NCBI GenBank assembly: GCA_028671895.1
Contig: CM053798.1
Coordinates: 10,879,501-10,943,500, forward strand
Origin: Oenanthe sinensis
Lineage: Eukaryota; Streptophyta; Magnoliopsida; Apiales; Apiaceae
DNA: 64,000 nucleotides
Direction of reading: 5' to 3'
This document shows, piece by piece, positions 1-13,133 of the stretch. The notes below the pieces were generated by a model. It was not told where the DNA came from. It made no database searches and worked only from the letters and a program-made list of their open reading frames with translations. How positions within the stretch are numbered: the stretch's first letter is position 1; each line of letters starts with the position of its first letter. The position numbers were made by a program, and so were the translations under genes.

Positions 1-425
1 GTTGCGCGATAAAATAATGAGAGCCCGTTCTATTTGCAAAATGACCGAACACCAGGTGTTTGTAGTATTTAAGTCTTTATGTTTATGTAGGATTTTTTTT
101 AAATTATTAAATTGAAGAGTATATGTGTAGGTTTGCAAAAATTATATTGGTGTCCCTGTTTTTTCCACTAACTTAGTTTCCAACTATTTTATATGTCAGG
201 GGTGGAATTTCATAGAACCATACATGCTACCAATATAAGTTCGAGGAATCCTGATGTTTAATATTTTACTACAAATACACATTTGTAAATCTACCCCGAG
301 ATTATATAGAATTTTCTTTTTTGTAGGTGTTTCAGCCAGAGCACGAGGAAGGCCTGCTGCCCTGAAAATTAGGTTTTCTTATTAGGGGTTCCCCGACTAA
401 TAAGGGGTCCTATTTTAACCTTAGC

Positions 426-462
<37 letters not shown>

Positions 463-540
463 GGGAGACAACATCTTATAATAAGAACTAAAAACTCAAA
501 ACAGAATCACTAAATTTAAATTCAAATCACTAAAATTTAA

Positions 541-571
<31 letters not shown>

Positions 572-825
572 TATACCACTTCCAACCCATCACTAACACA
601 ACATCATCAATCTCTCCACCATACAGCACCATCAACACCACCACTGCATCATCAACGTTAACACCATCTCCACTACACCACACTATACTACCACCATCAC
701 ACCACCTAAATAATTACCAAATTCAAATTAAACTCATAAAAATTTAAATCAGTACATCACCATTTACTGAATCACCAAATTCAAACTCAAATTATAAGAA
801 AACATAGTCGAATCACCAAATTTCA
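1..825. repeat. Direct repeat X, copy 1 (left end outside window)
   Basis: This segment is nearly identical to 8560-9498; the main differences are (TA)n length (426-462 here, far longer in copy 2) and a few substitutions. It contains the string GGGAGACAACATC followed by a CA-rich, AT-rich tract. The match to copy 2 stops abruptly at 825/9498, where element A sequence begins here and ordinary flank continues there. No coding capacity is seen. It is flanking DNA duplicated together with element A, not an LTR: copy 2 lies outside A's LTR end. Confidence 0.9.
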
Positions 826-2022
826 GCCTCAGAATGTACACCCTTGACCAATCTTCTCTTCTTCTTCTGCACCACAGTCATTGGAGTCACTGTGAGTGGC
901 TTCATAAAAGGTAGAGAAGGTGTCTCAGAAACCTGTTCATCTATCGTTCTCTTAGCAAAAACGAACCCGTCATCAGAATCTGTATCTTCATCAATTAGTT
1001 TTCTCTTTTTGAGAGAAGATTCTGTCACTGACTTTCCCTTCCTTTTGCTTGAGCCCTGTTGAGAGGTGTGTTTTGCAACTACAGTCTTTTGAGAGACTAT
1101 AGAGGTTGGCAAAGGTGTTTGGGTGTCAGTGTTTGGAGGGTGGCTTAGGTTTGAATCAGAGGGTGCTAAACTCTGATCCATAGCCATTGAGAGAAAATCC
1201 CTTCCATACATGGTAGGCATTCTTTGATGTAAGAAAAGTCTGACCCATATGGGATAATACAAGTTACAGAGTTTACCTGCTTCATTTTTCTTGGCATCTT
1301 TATGTATGAGATCAGTAAATATTCTTTTATTCATTGAAAAACTAACTAAACTCTGGTCATTCTCAAACGATACATCAGGCAAAAGATAGGAGAAAATTAA
1401 CTGTAAAAATCTATCAAAGTAAACTGTATGTGTATCATCATCTATTTTGCTAGCTATCTGCCTAATTATAAAACATGAAAAAACAAGACAAGTTGTGGGT
1501 CAGAGAATACCCAATTTGTTGTGATAACTGTGGAATTGCATCAAAGTTGGTGCATTTTCCTGTGAAAGCCCTAGTGAGACAATCAAAGAAGAAGCTCCAC
1601 TCTCTTCTTAGATTTGGTCTCGTCAAGCTTCCTAGCTTTGACAAGCTTCCACCATAGCTTATAGACCTGAAAAACTCTCTAATTTGTTCATCCCCAACTA
1701 TGCCATCATACTGAGCCACTTCTAGAAGATGAAGAGCTTGTCGAACCACAGCAGGAGTAATTGAGTGTTCTCCATTGCATCGAAATGTGACGATGGGTTC
1801 TTCATTATCACTAGCATTATTGAATTTTTCAGTTGACCAGATTTTTAGCAATGATTGGGCAGAGAAATTTGAAGGTTCTTGAAGCACATAACCAATGTAA
1901 CTTTGTGCTAGAAAATCCTGGACAACATGAAAATCTTCAGGTACATCGGACTTATCCAACAAAGAGATATAGTTTGTGGCAGCAAAAGTATAGTTTTGGA
2001 AGGTTTGACCTTTGGATGCCAT
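826..2022 (-). pseudogene. Extra 3' ORF of element A, frameshifted and truncated
   Basis: Downstream of pol, a reading frame starts with a Met at 2022 (MASKGQTFQ) and runs to a stop at 1462. Coding then continues in another frame from about 1480 to 813 (IIRQIASKIDDDTH, then VYFDRFLQLIFSYLL), so one frameshift lies near 1465-1485. The last codons fall at the junction with repeat X1, so the C-terminus is lost. The N-terminal half resembles the 402-residue ORF of element B in its spaced pattern: a short aligned stretch around W/Y-S-T-x-E, a beta-like stretch near FRCNGEH, and an R-F-L-Q-like helix. The C-terminal part is S/T/K-rich with basic KKRK-like runs. No signal peptide or membrane segment is visible upstream of the break. 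Function unknown. Confidence 0.6.
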
Positions 2023-2344
2023 TGAAACAATAAAGATTTGCAGGTTGGAGCAGTTAGAGTTTATGTAAAACGAGAGTGCAAAAGAAGAATGATAGATACA
2101 GATGATTAATTCAAAATAACAATAAGAATTAAATTGTTCCCTTTTAATTGCATAAAACCTGTAGTGGGACATGTGGCAAAAACTGATTGGAAAAGCAATT
2201 ATTAGTACAAGTCTCAAAATACAGCAAGTGTGTGTGTACTGTGTAATAATAGGAACCGTCATTCGTGAGACACACGCGCCTTAGTACAAATCCAATCAGA
2301 GAGTAATGATGTCACAAAATGAAATATGATGTCATAATTATGAT

Positions 2345-2550
2345 CTCAGAGTTTACCACTTAATCAGAGTTTACAGATCAGAGCTTATATGAGTCAGAGT
2401 TTAGTATGTACTATCAGAGTTTACCGCATACTCTGACAGTGTTTACTATAAATACCGATAACTTGTGATCAGAGATTAGATGCTTCAATGATCAGAGTTT
2501 ACTCCATTGTCATCAGAGTTTACCCCATACTCTGACATATACTCTGAGTG
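2345..2550. promoter_or_regulatory. TCAGAGTTTA motif cluster between pol and 3' ORF of A
   Basis: Six exact copies of TCAGAGTTTA start at 2345, 2363, 2394, 2414, 2492 and 2513, with several one-base variants between them. The same decamer appears three times in inverse orientation in the LTR (8327, 8389, 8419). The cluster lies about 320-530 bases upstream of the extra ORF start at 2022. A role as an internal promoter or enhancer is an inference; the motif copies are seen directly. Confidence 0.55.
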
Positions 2551-2567
2551 TCTGAAACTTGCTAAGT

Positions 2568-4507
2568 TTAGCCACTTGTCACCATTCCTAATTCAGAAAC
2601 CAGTCTGTTAAATGTTGCTTCAGACAAAGACTTAGTGAATATATCTGCTATTTATTGATCTGTAGGAACAAAATGTAATTCTATAGTGCCTTCCTCCACA
2701 TGTTCCCTTATGAAGTGATATCTGATACTGATGTGATTTGTCAGAGAATGTTGAACTGGATTTCCTGTCATTGCAATAGCACTTTGGTTATCACAATAAA
2801 TTGGAATTTTAGAGAAGTTCAAACCATAATCCAACAGCTGATTTTTCATCCATAAGATTTGTGCACAGCAGCTTCCTGCAACAATATATTCAGCCTCTGC
2901 AGTTGATGTTGAAATTGATTTCTGCTTTTTGATGAACCATGACACAAGTCTTCCACCTAAAAATTGACAACTGCCACTTGTGCTTTTCCTGTCAATTTTG
3001 CATCCTGCAAAGTCAGCATGTGAATAGCCTATTAATTTAAAATCAGACTCCCTAGGATACCATAAGCCAAGATTAACAATGCCCTTGATATATCTGAATA
3101 TCCTTTTCACAGCAATTAAATGAGGTGCTCTTGGATTTGCTTGAAATCTAGCACATAGACATGTGGCAAACATGATGTCTGGCCTACTAGCAGTCAAGTA
3201 AAGTAGAGAACCAATCATCCCTCTGTATGCTGTAACATCAACAGGTTCTCCAGTGTCTTGATCAAGCTTTGTTGCAGTAGCCATATGAATTGTAACAGAT
3301 GCAGAATCTTGCATTTGAAACTTAGTGAGTAGATTCTTTGTATATTTAGACTGATTAATGAAAATACCTTCTTCAGATTGTTTCACTTGTAAGCCTAGAA
3401 AATAACTCAATTCTCCCATCATGCTCATTTGATACCTGGACTGCATTAACTTTAAAAATCTTTCACAGAGTTTCCCATTAGTGGAACCAAATATAATATC
3501 ATCAACATATATTTGCACCAATAATAAATCCTTATCTTGAGTTCTATAAAACAAGGTTTTATCAATTGTTCCTCTAGTAAAACTATTTTCAAGTAAGAAT
3601 AGAGCCAGAGTGTCATACCATGCCATTGGTGCTTGCTTTAGTCCATATAGGGCTTTATCCAGTCTGTAGACATGATTTGGATATTTTAGATTGACAAAGC
3701 AAGGAGGTTGTTCAACAAAAACTTCTTCTTCAAGTTCACCATTTAAAAATGCACTTTTAACATCCATCTGGTAAACCTTGAATTTCTTATGTGCAGCATA
3801 AGCAAGAAAAATTCTGATTGCCTCAAGTCTTGCTACAAGTGCATAGGTTTCATCATAATCAATTCCCTCTTGTTGAGAATAACCTTTGGCTACCAGTCTT
3901 GCTTTATTTCTAGTAATTATTCCATCAGAGTTTGTCTTGTTCCTGAATACCCATTTTGTGCCTACAATAGATCTGTTCTTTGGCCTTGGAACTAGGGTCC
4001 AAACTTCATTTCTTTCAAACTCATTCAATTCTTCCTGCATAGTAGTAATCCAATCAGCATCCTTCAAAGCATCTTCAACCTTCTTTGGTTCTGTTTGAGA
4101 GAGAAAACTATGAAATAGATATTCATTCTGAGTAGCTTTTCTTGTTTTTATTCCACTTTCCAGATAACCTATAATTAAATCAGGTGTGTGATCTTTGGTC
4201 CACTTTCTTGGACGTGGAAAATTTCTTGAACTAGATGTTCCCCCATGATTTGTGCCTTTATAGAATGATTCCTCTGTAAATGTTGATCCTCCCCCTGAAG
4301 ATGTGCTTCTTTCAGTGTTTGATAACTCAGAGTTAAGTACTCAGAGTTTGAGTTATCAGAGTTTGAGGTCTCAGTGTTTGTGGTCTCAGAGTTTGAATGA
4401 TCAGAGTCTGATATTTCAATTACTGTGTTTTGATCTCCAATGTCAGTATTTGATTGATGTTGCTCCCCCTCAACATGTGCAGAATCTTCAATTTCTATTT
4501 CAATCAT
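2568..4507 (-). pseudogene. pol: Element A reverse transcriptase-RNase H (broken)
   Basis: RT-RNase H part of pol, which would copy the element RNA into DNA and degrade the RNA template. Visible motifs in order: ADWITTMQEELNEF at the start of RT, KWVFRNK, the QMDVKSAFLNGELEEEVFVE palm motif, LYGLKQAP, the catalytic YVDDIIFG box, and RNase H motifs (HADFAG, STAEAEYI, YCDNQSAIAM). Stop codon TAA at 2652-2654 interrupts the frame before IADIFTKSL; the natural end is at 2568. A Ser/Asp/Asn-rich linker (4175-4507) preceding RT is in another frame, so a frameshift lies near 4175-4200. The linker is dense in ACTCTGA repeats read as N-S-D/E. Confidence 0.9.
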
Positions 4508-4536
4508 TTCTGAATCAGAATTTAAGGAGTCATAGT

Positions 4537-5958
4537 TTATCTCCCCACAGTTGGTTGAGCAGAGTTTTTCTTGTCAGAGTTTGGTTCAACAGAGTTTAGT
4601 TTCTGCAGTTCATTCTCAAATCTCAGAGTTTCATGTGCATCTTTATCATGTAATCCAGCTATCTTTCCTTCATCAAAAGAGACATTTATTGATTCCATAA
4701 TTGTTCTTGTCCTTAAGTTGAATACTTTGAATGCCCTTGAAGAGGTTTTAGAAGTTGTTGCATATCCAACAAAGATTCCTTCATCTGCTTTAGCTTCAAA
4801 CTTTTTCAGTTGTTCAGAATGTGTTTTAAGAATAAAACACTTGCTTCCAAAGATGTGAAAGTATTTGACATTTGGCTTTCTTCCTTTCAAAGATTCATAT
4901 GGAGTCATTCCATGTTTGTTTATTAAAGAACAATTCTGAGTAATGCATGCAGTGTTCACAGCTTCTGCCCAAAAATAAGTAAGTAGCTTTGCTCCTTCTA
5001 GCATTGTTATGTCAGCTTCTATTAAAGTTATGTACTTTCTTTCAACTACACCATTTTGTTGAGGTGTGCCAGGTACTGAGAATTGTTGTGTAATACCTTT
5101 TGTTGAGCAGAAATCCTTCATTGTAGAGTTCTTAAACTCTGTTCCATTGTCACTCCTTAGTTTATTTACTTTGTGAGTTGATCCATTCTCAATCATTGTA
5201 ATATGCTCAAAAATTATCTCAGCAATTTCATCCTTTTTATGCAAAAAGTACACCCATGTAAATCTAGTGTAATCATCCACACTCACCAGAGTGTATTTTT
5301 TCTTTCCAATGGACATTATGTTGACAGGACCAAATAAATCAAGATGCAATAGATGAAAAGGTTGATCAATTGAGTTTTCAATTTTGCTCTTGAAGGATGT
5401 CTTCTTTTGTTTGGCTTTTTGACATGAATCACAGAGTCCATCAGGATGAAATTAAACTTTTGGAAGACCTCTAACTAGGTCCTTCTTCACCAATTCATTA
5501 ATGTTTCCAAAGTTCAAGTGACACAACTTTTTGTGCCAATTCCAACTTTCCATTGGTGATGCCTTTCCAAGTAGACAGGTTAATGGACCATTAGAATTAA
5601 CATCCAAGCTAGCTTCAAATAGGTTGTTATATATGTGACCAATAAAAACTACTTTTCCATTCTTCTTGCTTTTTACTTCACAATGAGTTCCATGAAATTC
5701 CACAGAGAAACCTCTGTCTGTCATTTGACTCATACTGAGCAGATTATGTTTGAGTCCTTCAACCAGAGCTACATTTTTAATAATGACATTTCCAATCACA
5801 ATGTTGCCATATCCCAGTGTTCTTCCTATGTTGCCATCTCCATAAGATACTGCTGGGTCAGCCCTCTCCTCAAACTCTGAAAGCAGGGATTTATTTCCAT
5901 TCATATGTGCAGAACATCCACTATCAATTACTAGAATGTTTTTCATGTTTCCCTGCAA
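4537..5958 (-). pseudogene. pol: Element A protease-integrase (broken)
   Basis: The protease active site is seen as VIDSGCSAHM near 5930. It is followed by the integrase zinc-binding His/Cys region (WHKKLCHLNF, then CDSCQ) and the core with catalytic acidic residues in HLDLFGPV, RSDNGTEF and NGVVERK. The GKEV-type C-terminal part follows (DEGIFVGYA, VSFDEGK). A stop codon near 5452 splits the His/Cys region from the core in the same frame. Integrase would join cDNA ends to host DNA. It lies upstream of RT, the Ty1/copia order. Confidence 0.88.
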
Positions 5959-6097
5959 TCAGTAAATGCAATTTAATTAGTAGGTTTGGGGACCCAAACT
6001 AGTTTGGGTCCTTTCTTTGAAAACTTGTTAACTTTTGCAGCAGATGTTCTTTTGTCATAGTTTGTGTTAATAAAGTTTACATGATCAGAGTTTGCAT

Positions 6098-7926
6098 TCA
6101 CAGAGTTTGTACTGTCAGAGCATCAGGGATATTCATGTAGTTATTCTCCTTAGTAATGCCTACTTTACCATTTCTATTTCTTTTCACCTTTTTAGATTTA
6201 TTAGTGACTGCCTTCAACTTTTCTTTAAGTTTCTTCTGTGAGAGTAACCCTATATTTACCTTTTTAGAACTTGACACATTATTGTTTTTAGAGCTTTCAG
6301 CAGATGTTGTTCTCTTGTTTTCACTAGCTCTAACAAATTTCACAGGTTCACTCAATGTTCCTTTTTTGTGTGTTTTAGTGTGTGTTTCTTTGTCAGAAAC
6401 ATATCCTAAAGTAGAAGTTTAATTTTTATTAGTCAACATTTGTTAGACTTTCTTTCCAGAGTTTGTCCAAACTCTAAAGGTTTCCTTTTCTTCTGCTATT
6501 TCAGTTTTTAGGTACTCAACTTGAATTTCTAATTGTGTTTGCATGTGAATAGCATTTTCAAGGTCTTTCTTAACGTTTAACATATCAGTGTTTTTAGATT
6601 CAATCATGTTATTCCTAGCAGTCAGAGTTTGTATCTCAGATTTTAATCTCTCATTTTCTAGAGTCTGGGATTTAAAACTAACATGCAAAGATCTAAGAAA
6701 AGACTTTAATTCACAGATATTATCGGTTTGAAAATTGAAGACAGAGTCTGGTGCCTTTTCAAAGTTTAGATCATCAGTTTTTGCCATGAATGTATAATTG
6801 TTTTCCTTTCAGAATCTGAAGAATCCATACAATCTTTCTTTGATGTGATTAAGGCTTTTCCTGATTCCTTACTTCTGCATTCAGTAGCAAAGTGCCCCAT
6901 CTTGTTGTACTTGTAACACTTGATCTTTGACTTGTCAACAGTCTTTGATTTCCCATCTCTATCTTCTCTTTTCTTGAATCTTTCTTTCTTGTTTGACTCA
7001 TCAAGCTTCTTCTGAAAGATTCCTTGCTTCCTGAATTTCCTGTACTTTTTAAAGCTTTTGACAAACATGGCAAACATCTCCATCATATCAGAATCTGAAG
7101 AATCATCAGAGTTTGCTTCAAACTCTGATTCACTGCTTTCCTTGATTACAACTTTTCCTTTTCTTGTTGAGGCTTTAAGGACTTTTTCTGTAGGTTCTTC
7201 AATCCGGGCCTCAACATTCAAAGCAATAGATTTTGCCTTGCTACTTTTCCTATTTCTTCTTTGCTGTAACTTCAAGTCATGAGTCTTCAGTTTTCCATAG
7301 ACCTCATCTAAGGACATCTCATCTAAATCAGCTTTGTCTCTAATCAAAGATGTCTGCAGATCCCATTCTTCTGGAAGAGCCCTAAGAAACTTGGTGTTTG
7401 AATCTTTATTATCATACACCATATCTACTAATGCCAAGTTGTTCAACAGAGTTAAAAATATGTCATAGATATTTGTGAGAGATTCATTCTATTTAGCCTC
7501 AAAATATTCATACTCTTGTATAAGTACATATCTCCTATTTTTCTTGATTTCCCTAGTTCTTTGGCATTGAACCTCTAGTGCATCCCAAATTTCTTTTGTT
7601 GTCTTGCATGCTATTACCCTGTTGGACATTACAGAGTCAAGACTGTTATGCAATATGTTTCTTACCTTGGCATCTTTGAGGACTTCTTGCTTTTCCTCAT
7701 TGGTCCATTCTTTCTTATCCTTTAATGTATAATATTCAGGAACTTTTCTTCCTTCTACAACAGTTGCAGGCACCAGTTTTGTCGGAAGATACTGGCCTTC
7801 ATTGATCTTGTCCAGATAGTCAGGGTTTGTTGCTTCTAGTAACATCAACATCTTCACCCTCCATGTAGGGTACTCAGCCTTCTTCAATATTGGAATCCTG
7901 ATTCTTTCATACTTGTTACCAGACAT
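6098..7926 (-). pseudogene. gag: Element A gag (broken)
   Basis: Gag-like frame with likely start MSGNKYERIRIPIL at 7926, shortly after the primer-binding site; the UBN2-type capsid region follows (W-R-V-K-M, then IWDALEVQCQ). In-frame stop at 7487-7489, then continuation to about 6766, where a frameshift occurs; a further stop lies at 6443 in the new frame. The zinc knuckle reads C-Y-K-Y-N-K-M-G-H-F-A-T-E-C, so the second metal-binding Cys of CX2CX4HX4C is Tyr. A coiled-coil-like stretch follows (about 6480-6680). The gene would package RNA in cytoplasmic particles; this copy cannot. Confidence 0.85.
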
Positions 7927-7961
7927 GATTATTTGATCTTTTGAGTTGAAATTAACTGCCT

Positions 7962-7973
7962 GCTCTGATACCA
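7962..7973 (-). other. Primer-binding site of element A (initiator Met tRNA)
   Basis: On the minus strand this reads TGGTATCAGAGC, complementary to the 3' end of plant initiator methionine tRNA. It begins two bases inside the LTR end at 7976, which fixes LTR boundary and element orientation. Confidence 0.93.
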
Positions 7974-7975
7974 AT

Positions 7976-8548
7976 TGTTACCCAGATAATCAATCTATTA
8001 TAGAAAGGGGGTTGAATGTAATAGTACCAACTAATCGATGATGAACACGAGTATGTAGAATGGAATATTGTTTTGTATTAATAATGAATTTGAATACAAA
8101 ACTCTCTCAAGAAAAAATATTCTTAAAAGCTGCTAGGTTACAATAATAATGCTTGAAAAACGTATATCCGATTATAACCTATCTCTGTGTTTATATAGAC
8201 ACAGCTACACATGCAATTACAAAACAGATTATGATAAGAATAACTTTAATAAGGTAATTTAGACTTGCACTCAAATTCCTTCTTACTATCCAAATCTGAT
8301 TCTGATTTGTCTGTTTCCTTTTCTGATAAACTCTGAAGCTAATCTCTGTCGGTTTGTCATTCTCTGATTTGAGTATTCTCTGTTAGAGTAAACTCTGATT
8401 GAGTATTCTTTGATAGAGTAAACTCTGATTGACAGCTTCCTTAATCTCTGATGTCGTCAGCATAAACTCTGTTTGGTATTTTCTGACAATCATCAGTGTT
8501 TGCATTCCTAACCTCCACGACCTGGGCAAACCAATGTTCCTAATAACA
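7976..8548 (-). repeat. 5' LTR of element A (573 bp)
   Basis: Plus-strand ends TGTTA...TAACA form a 5-bp terminal inverted repeat with TG/CA termini; the inner end abuts the primer-binding site. A TATATAAA box (minus strand) lies at 8190-8197. Three inverted copies of TCAGAGTTTA lie at 8327-8336, 8389-8398 and 8419-8428. There is no second LTR in the window, so age cannot be estimated. The outer boundary at 8548 is inferred from the inverted termini. Confidence 0.8.
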
Positions 8549-8559
8549 TACAAGCTTTG

Positions 8560-9498
<939 letters not shown>

Positions 9499-10121
9499 TT
9501 CACGAATCACCAAATTTTCTGGAATATTTTTTTCTGTATTTTTCAGATCTATCAGTAATTCTAATGAATCTAGTAGTAGATCAATTTCATCGCTTCAATA
9601 CAAGCATGTCAAGCAAAAGAAAGAATTTACACGCAAATCACCAAATTTCTAATAAAATCACCAAAATTTCTAAAGCTAAAAACGTACAATAGTGTCAGAT
9701 ATGAGTAAGTGGAGTCTTCAACATCACTAGTTCGAAAAAATATTAGAAGAAAATTAACAACACTGTTGAAATATCCGACTATAAAATCAGAAGACTAAGA
9801 TGTTGTAGAATCGATGATGAAGATGCTATAAATATCAAGAGGAGTCAAATTCAGATCTATATATATACATACAACTTTATATATCATGATAATTAGATGT
9901 ATGGTACTAAGATGTTAGTAGCTCAAGCGAAGGTGTTGCATAAAAGTTCAAACGAGATAGAGAGAGATAGGACACAGTGATTGAGGAAAAGAAACACCGA
10001 TGTAGGGATAGAAAATGACAATATAGATTAAAAGAAATATTATAAAATAAGAGGCTGAGATTAGATCTAAATTCTCGTTTTATAATTGGTTCTCATTTGA
10101 GCATATGCCTATATATATATA

Positions 10122-12874
10122 GGGTAACAATCTTTTTTCAAAAGTAAATAGAAAAGAATAATACTTACCATTAATGAGTTTTCAATCTTTTTTCACTCTC
10201 TATCCTTCAAAATTTTAATATTTCACCCACTTTATTTTTCACACACTCTCTCTTAGTCAATATATGAGATATAAATGAAGAAGGAAGGGGAAATGGGAAG
10301 TGCTATAAATTACATGACAGAGTTAAAATCGACCCACTTGTCCATAACGGTAGGTTTTAAAATAATATAATATTGCAATGGTACAACAGGTTGGTCTAAG
10401 CATTTACTACAAAAACAAAACCGACCGTCTACAACGATCGGATTTGAACAGTCGATTTTATTTTGATGTGTCCTAACAGATTTGACGAGAATCATTTCGA
10501 CCGTCAACAATGAACAAATTATACCGTTTGCAGTACTAGTCGGGTATGGTGGTCGGTTTTAATCCTGGGTCAAAAAGGGTGGGATATTTGGTGGTCGGAA
10601 TTAACTCTATTTCTTGTAGTGAAAGAACCTTCTAATGAATTTAAATTTATTTTTAGTTTTGAAATCACTCTCTTTGTCTTTCGCAGAAATCGAAGGTTAT
10701 GTTTTTAAATTCAAAACGTTTTCTTTCCTATAGAAAATTACCTAAAATTCAATGTCCAACTTCGCTTTTAAAAAATAAAAAATAATTCATGCAATTACCT
10801 AAAAGGCACTATAACAAAATTAAATAAAATGCAATCAAATTGTATGAGAATATTATCAACTAAAAAATATTCTGTTTTTCTGTGTATACAGGTACTTGAT
10901 CAGACCTTGTCAAAAAAAAGCCTACCTGATGTGACTTGTCAAAAAAAAAGTACTTGATCAGACATGCGAGATTGTGTATATTATTTTATGCTCAAACTCT
11001 TAACAGTATTGTCACTCATTTTTGTTCGCCTGAGCAAAACCAGCTTATGTTAATGAACGAGGTACCTTAAAAAAAATTTCATAAACACAATTTGTATATA
11101 TATGTATAAATTAAAATTTTGAGTGGTACAAAAAAAATATTAGAAGCACATGATATTAATTGAGAAATATATACTTTCAAATCTTAATTATAAAAGACTC
11201 GTAAACGTTTTTACTAGCAAAATTATTAGAAAAATAAATTTTCAAAAATTATAAATTATACATATCTTTATATTATTATCGGGCACAAAATTTTACTCGT
11301 TTTAGAACTTCAAAATTTACAGGACCAACCTTGTTTCGGGTGTTGATTTCAATCAAAACCCGCAAAACAGTGCTTGTCCGGAGATGGTGGTCACAAAACA
11401 ACTCGAATATAGCAAATGTGTGTCCCATTGTATTTACGGTGTATTCATTCCTCTGATATTAATATAGCCTTCATGTTGACACTGTAAAGTATGGCATTAC
11501 CCCTTATCAGGATGTACATGCAAAACCCTACTTCTTGACCTTCTGGCCTTAATAATAAAGGCATTTATGATATAATGTGTGAAACCTGTCCTTTCTTTAT
11601 TGCTAATTAGCCTTTATAATGTGGAGGCATGTCTTTTATTTATTACTACTTATAAAATTAGTATTTCGACTCCGCTCAAGCTCGTTTTGTTAAAATTTTA
11701 AAAAATAGAATATATTTTGAATATTTTTATAATATTTCTAGCGTTTTAAGTTTAAAGTTATAATTTAAATATTTAATATGTAAATCATTTGGGATAATAG
11801 ATTAAAATTTAATAGTTAGTTGAGTCAAAAATCGATAATTAGTTGGATCAAGTGGGTTTGAACCTTTTTTTTCATTTGAAATTTAATTGTTCGCGAGGAG
11901 TTCTTTAAGGGTTCCAGCTCGGTTCGGCTCTGTTCAATAGGAACTTGAGTACGGCCCGATTTGTTAAGCTCCGCTTGTTTAAGACAAAGCGAGAAGGGTT
12001 CGAGTGTGAGCATTCCTTTTCTATCGACTCTGTTTGTGAACAGTTCTGCTATTGCATTTTGTTAAATGAACATGTCTACATTTATATAAATGTAATTGTT
12101 GTAACAGGAAGTGATTGAAATTGGAATACAATAAATTGCTGACAGCATCGCTTTGTGTGTTTAGATAGCGGGTCAGGAAGTGGCAATGGTAGGCAGTTGA
12201 CAGCGGTTATGTTAGATGGCGAGTGTATAATGTATATCGTAGTTAATTGAAGATTTGAAGGTTAGGTGGCTGAACAAGCATGGATATATATAAAGTATAT
12301 AATATATTATATTATAAAAAAAGTATTTTCTTCTAACGCGATTTTCTTAGCAGAATTTAGAAGGGAATAATGAAAAATGTTATGATTAGCGGAATGTGTG
12401 TTTGGTAAAATAGGATTACAATTAGGCAAAATTTTGGGGCACACTTTATTGCTTTCCACGGTAGAACAAGAGTACCCATATTTTAGTCTAAGATTTTTGT
12501 ATTTATAATTTAGAAGATGAAAATTTAAATTATATTGGACTTAATTTTATTATAATATATTTAGTTATTAGATGAAAAAAATTCCAAATTATATTGTGTT
12601 GCTTTTTTTATATTTTCATGTCAGGGATAATTTATATATTATCTTTAAACATTGTAAGATGAATTATTGAATTATTATGGACTGAATTAAAAACCTTAGA
12701 GAAAGAATTCTTTGATGCCTTGTGGATTAAAGTTATTTGAGAATTTGAGAATTTCTCGTATAAAAGTCATTTGTTTATATATTTAAGGATTAATCTTTAT
12801 TCTTTTAGGATTGCGGGTCACACACTTACCCTTGTATATTCAATTACTTATCTCATATACTACCATATATTATA
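10122..12874. other. Intergenic, no gene recognised
   Basis: AT-rich sequence without a supported gene. Apart from a CACTA-like terminus at 10602-10621, it has a 12-base poly-A-linked repeat near 10890-10960 and a GC-richer patch with GCTCG words near 11890-12000. Small ORFs (for example 10310-10510 and 11825-12013, minus) have no recognisable domain. Confidence 0.6.
10405..10621. mobile_element. CACTA-like terminus or short CACTA-derived MITE
   Basis: The right edge reads TTTCTTGTAGTG (10610-10621), the reverse complement of the common CACTA terminus CACTACAAGAAA. About 217 bases to the left, TACTACAAAAAC at 10405 resembles the opposite terminus with its first base changed. CCGACC/GGTCGG words between them look like CACTA subterminal repeats. 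The flanking triplets (ATT, AAA) do not match as a 3-bp target duplication, so it may be a fragment only. Confidence 0.4.
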
Positions 12875-13133
12875 CTCCCTCCGTTCCTAAATTCTTCTCC
12901 TAGTTTGACTTTTGACACTATTCATCGTAAGCGATTGACTACTAATTTACGCATAATTTATAAGATAAAATATAACCATGAGTGATCTTATTTGATTCGT
13001 ATTTGTGAATACTTTAATACAGTGAAGTTTTCATATTTAATACTAATACGAAATTAAAGATATTAACTGTAAAAAATGTGCGTTGATAAACGTGTCCAGT
13101 CAAAACAGGAAACGTTTTAAGGAACGGAGGGAG
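12875..13133. mobile_element. Stowaway-type MITE (259 bp) with TA target duplication
   Basis: Terminal inverted repeats CTCCCTCCGTTCC and GGAACGGAGGGAG are exact reverse complements and match the Stowaway (Tc1/mariner) consensus. TA flanks both ends (12873-12874 and 13134-13135). The diverged tandem copy of this locus at about 13760-13800 lacks the insert and shows a single TA, giving a paralogous empty site. It has no coding capacity and would depend on a mariner-like transposase. Confidence 0.93.

Larger units (their letters stand above)
826..8548 (-). mobile_element. Element A: 3'-truncated Ty1/copia (SIRE-like) retrotransposon
   Basis: Minus-strand element with order 5' LTR (7976-8548), primer-binding site (7962-7973), gag, protease, integrase, RT-RNase H, spacer, extra 3' ORF. 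The 3' LTR and the end of the extra ORF are missing: element sequence stops at 826 and joins repeat X1. Integrase upstream of RT defines Ty1/copia. The RT motif YVDDIIFG and an extra ORF after pol fit the SIRE/Maximus lineage. Gag and pol are broken by several stops and frameshifts, so the copy is not autonomous. The decamer TCAGAGTTTA and close variants recur in LTR, spacer and coding parts. Confidence 0.9.

Noticed and set aside
11880..12010. GCTCG-rich patch as a MITE
   Set aside because: No terminal inverted repeats or target duplication could be found by eye.
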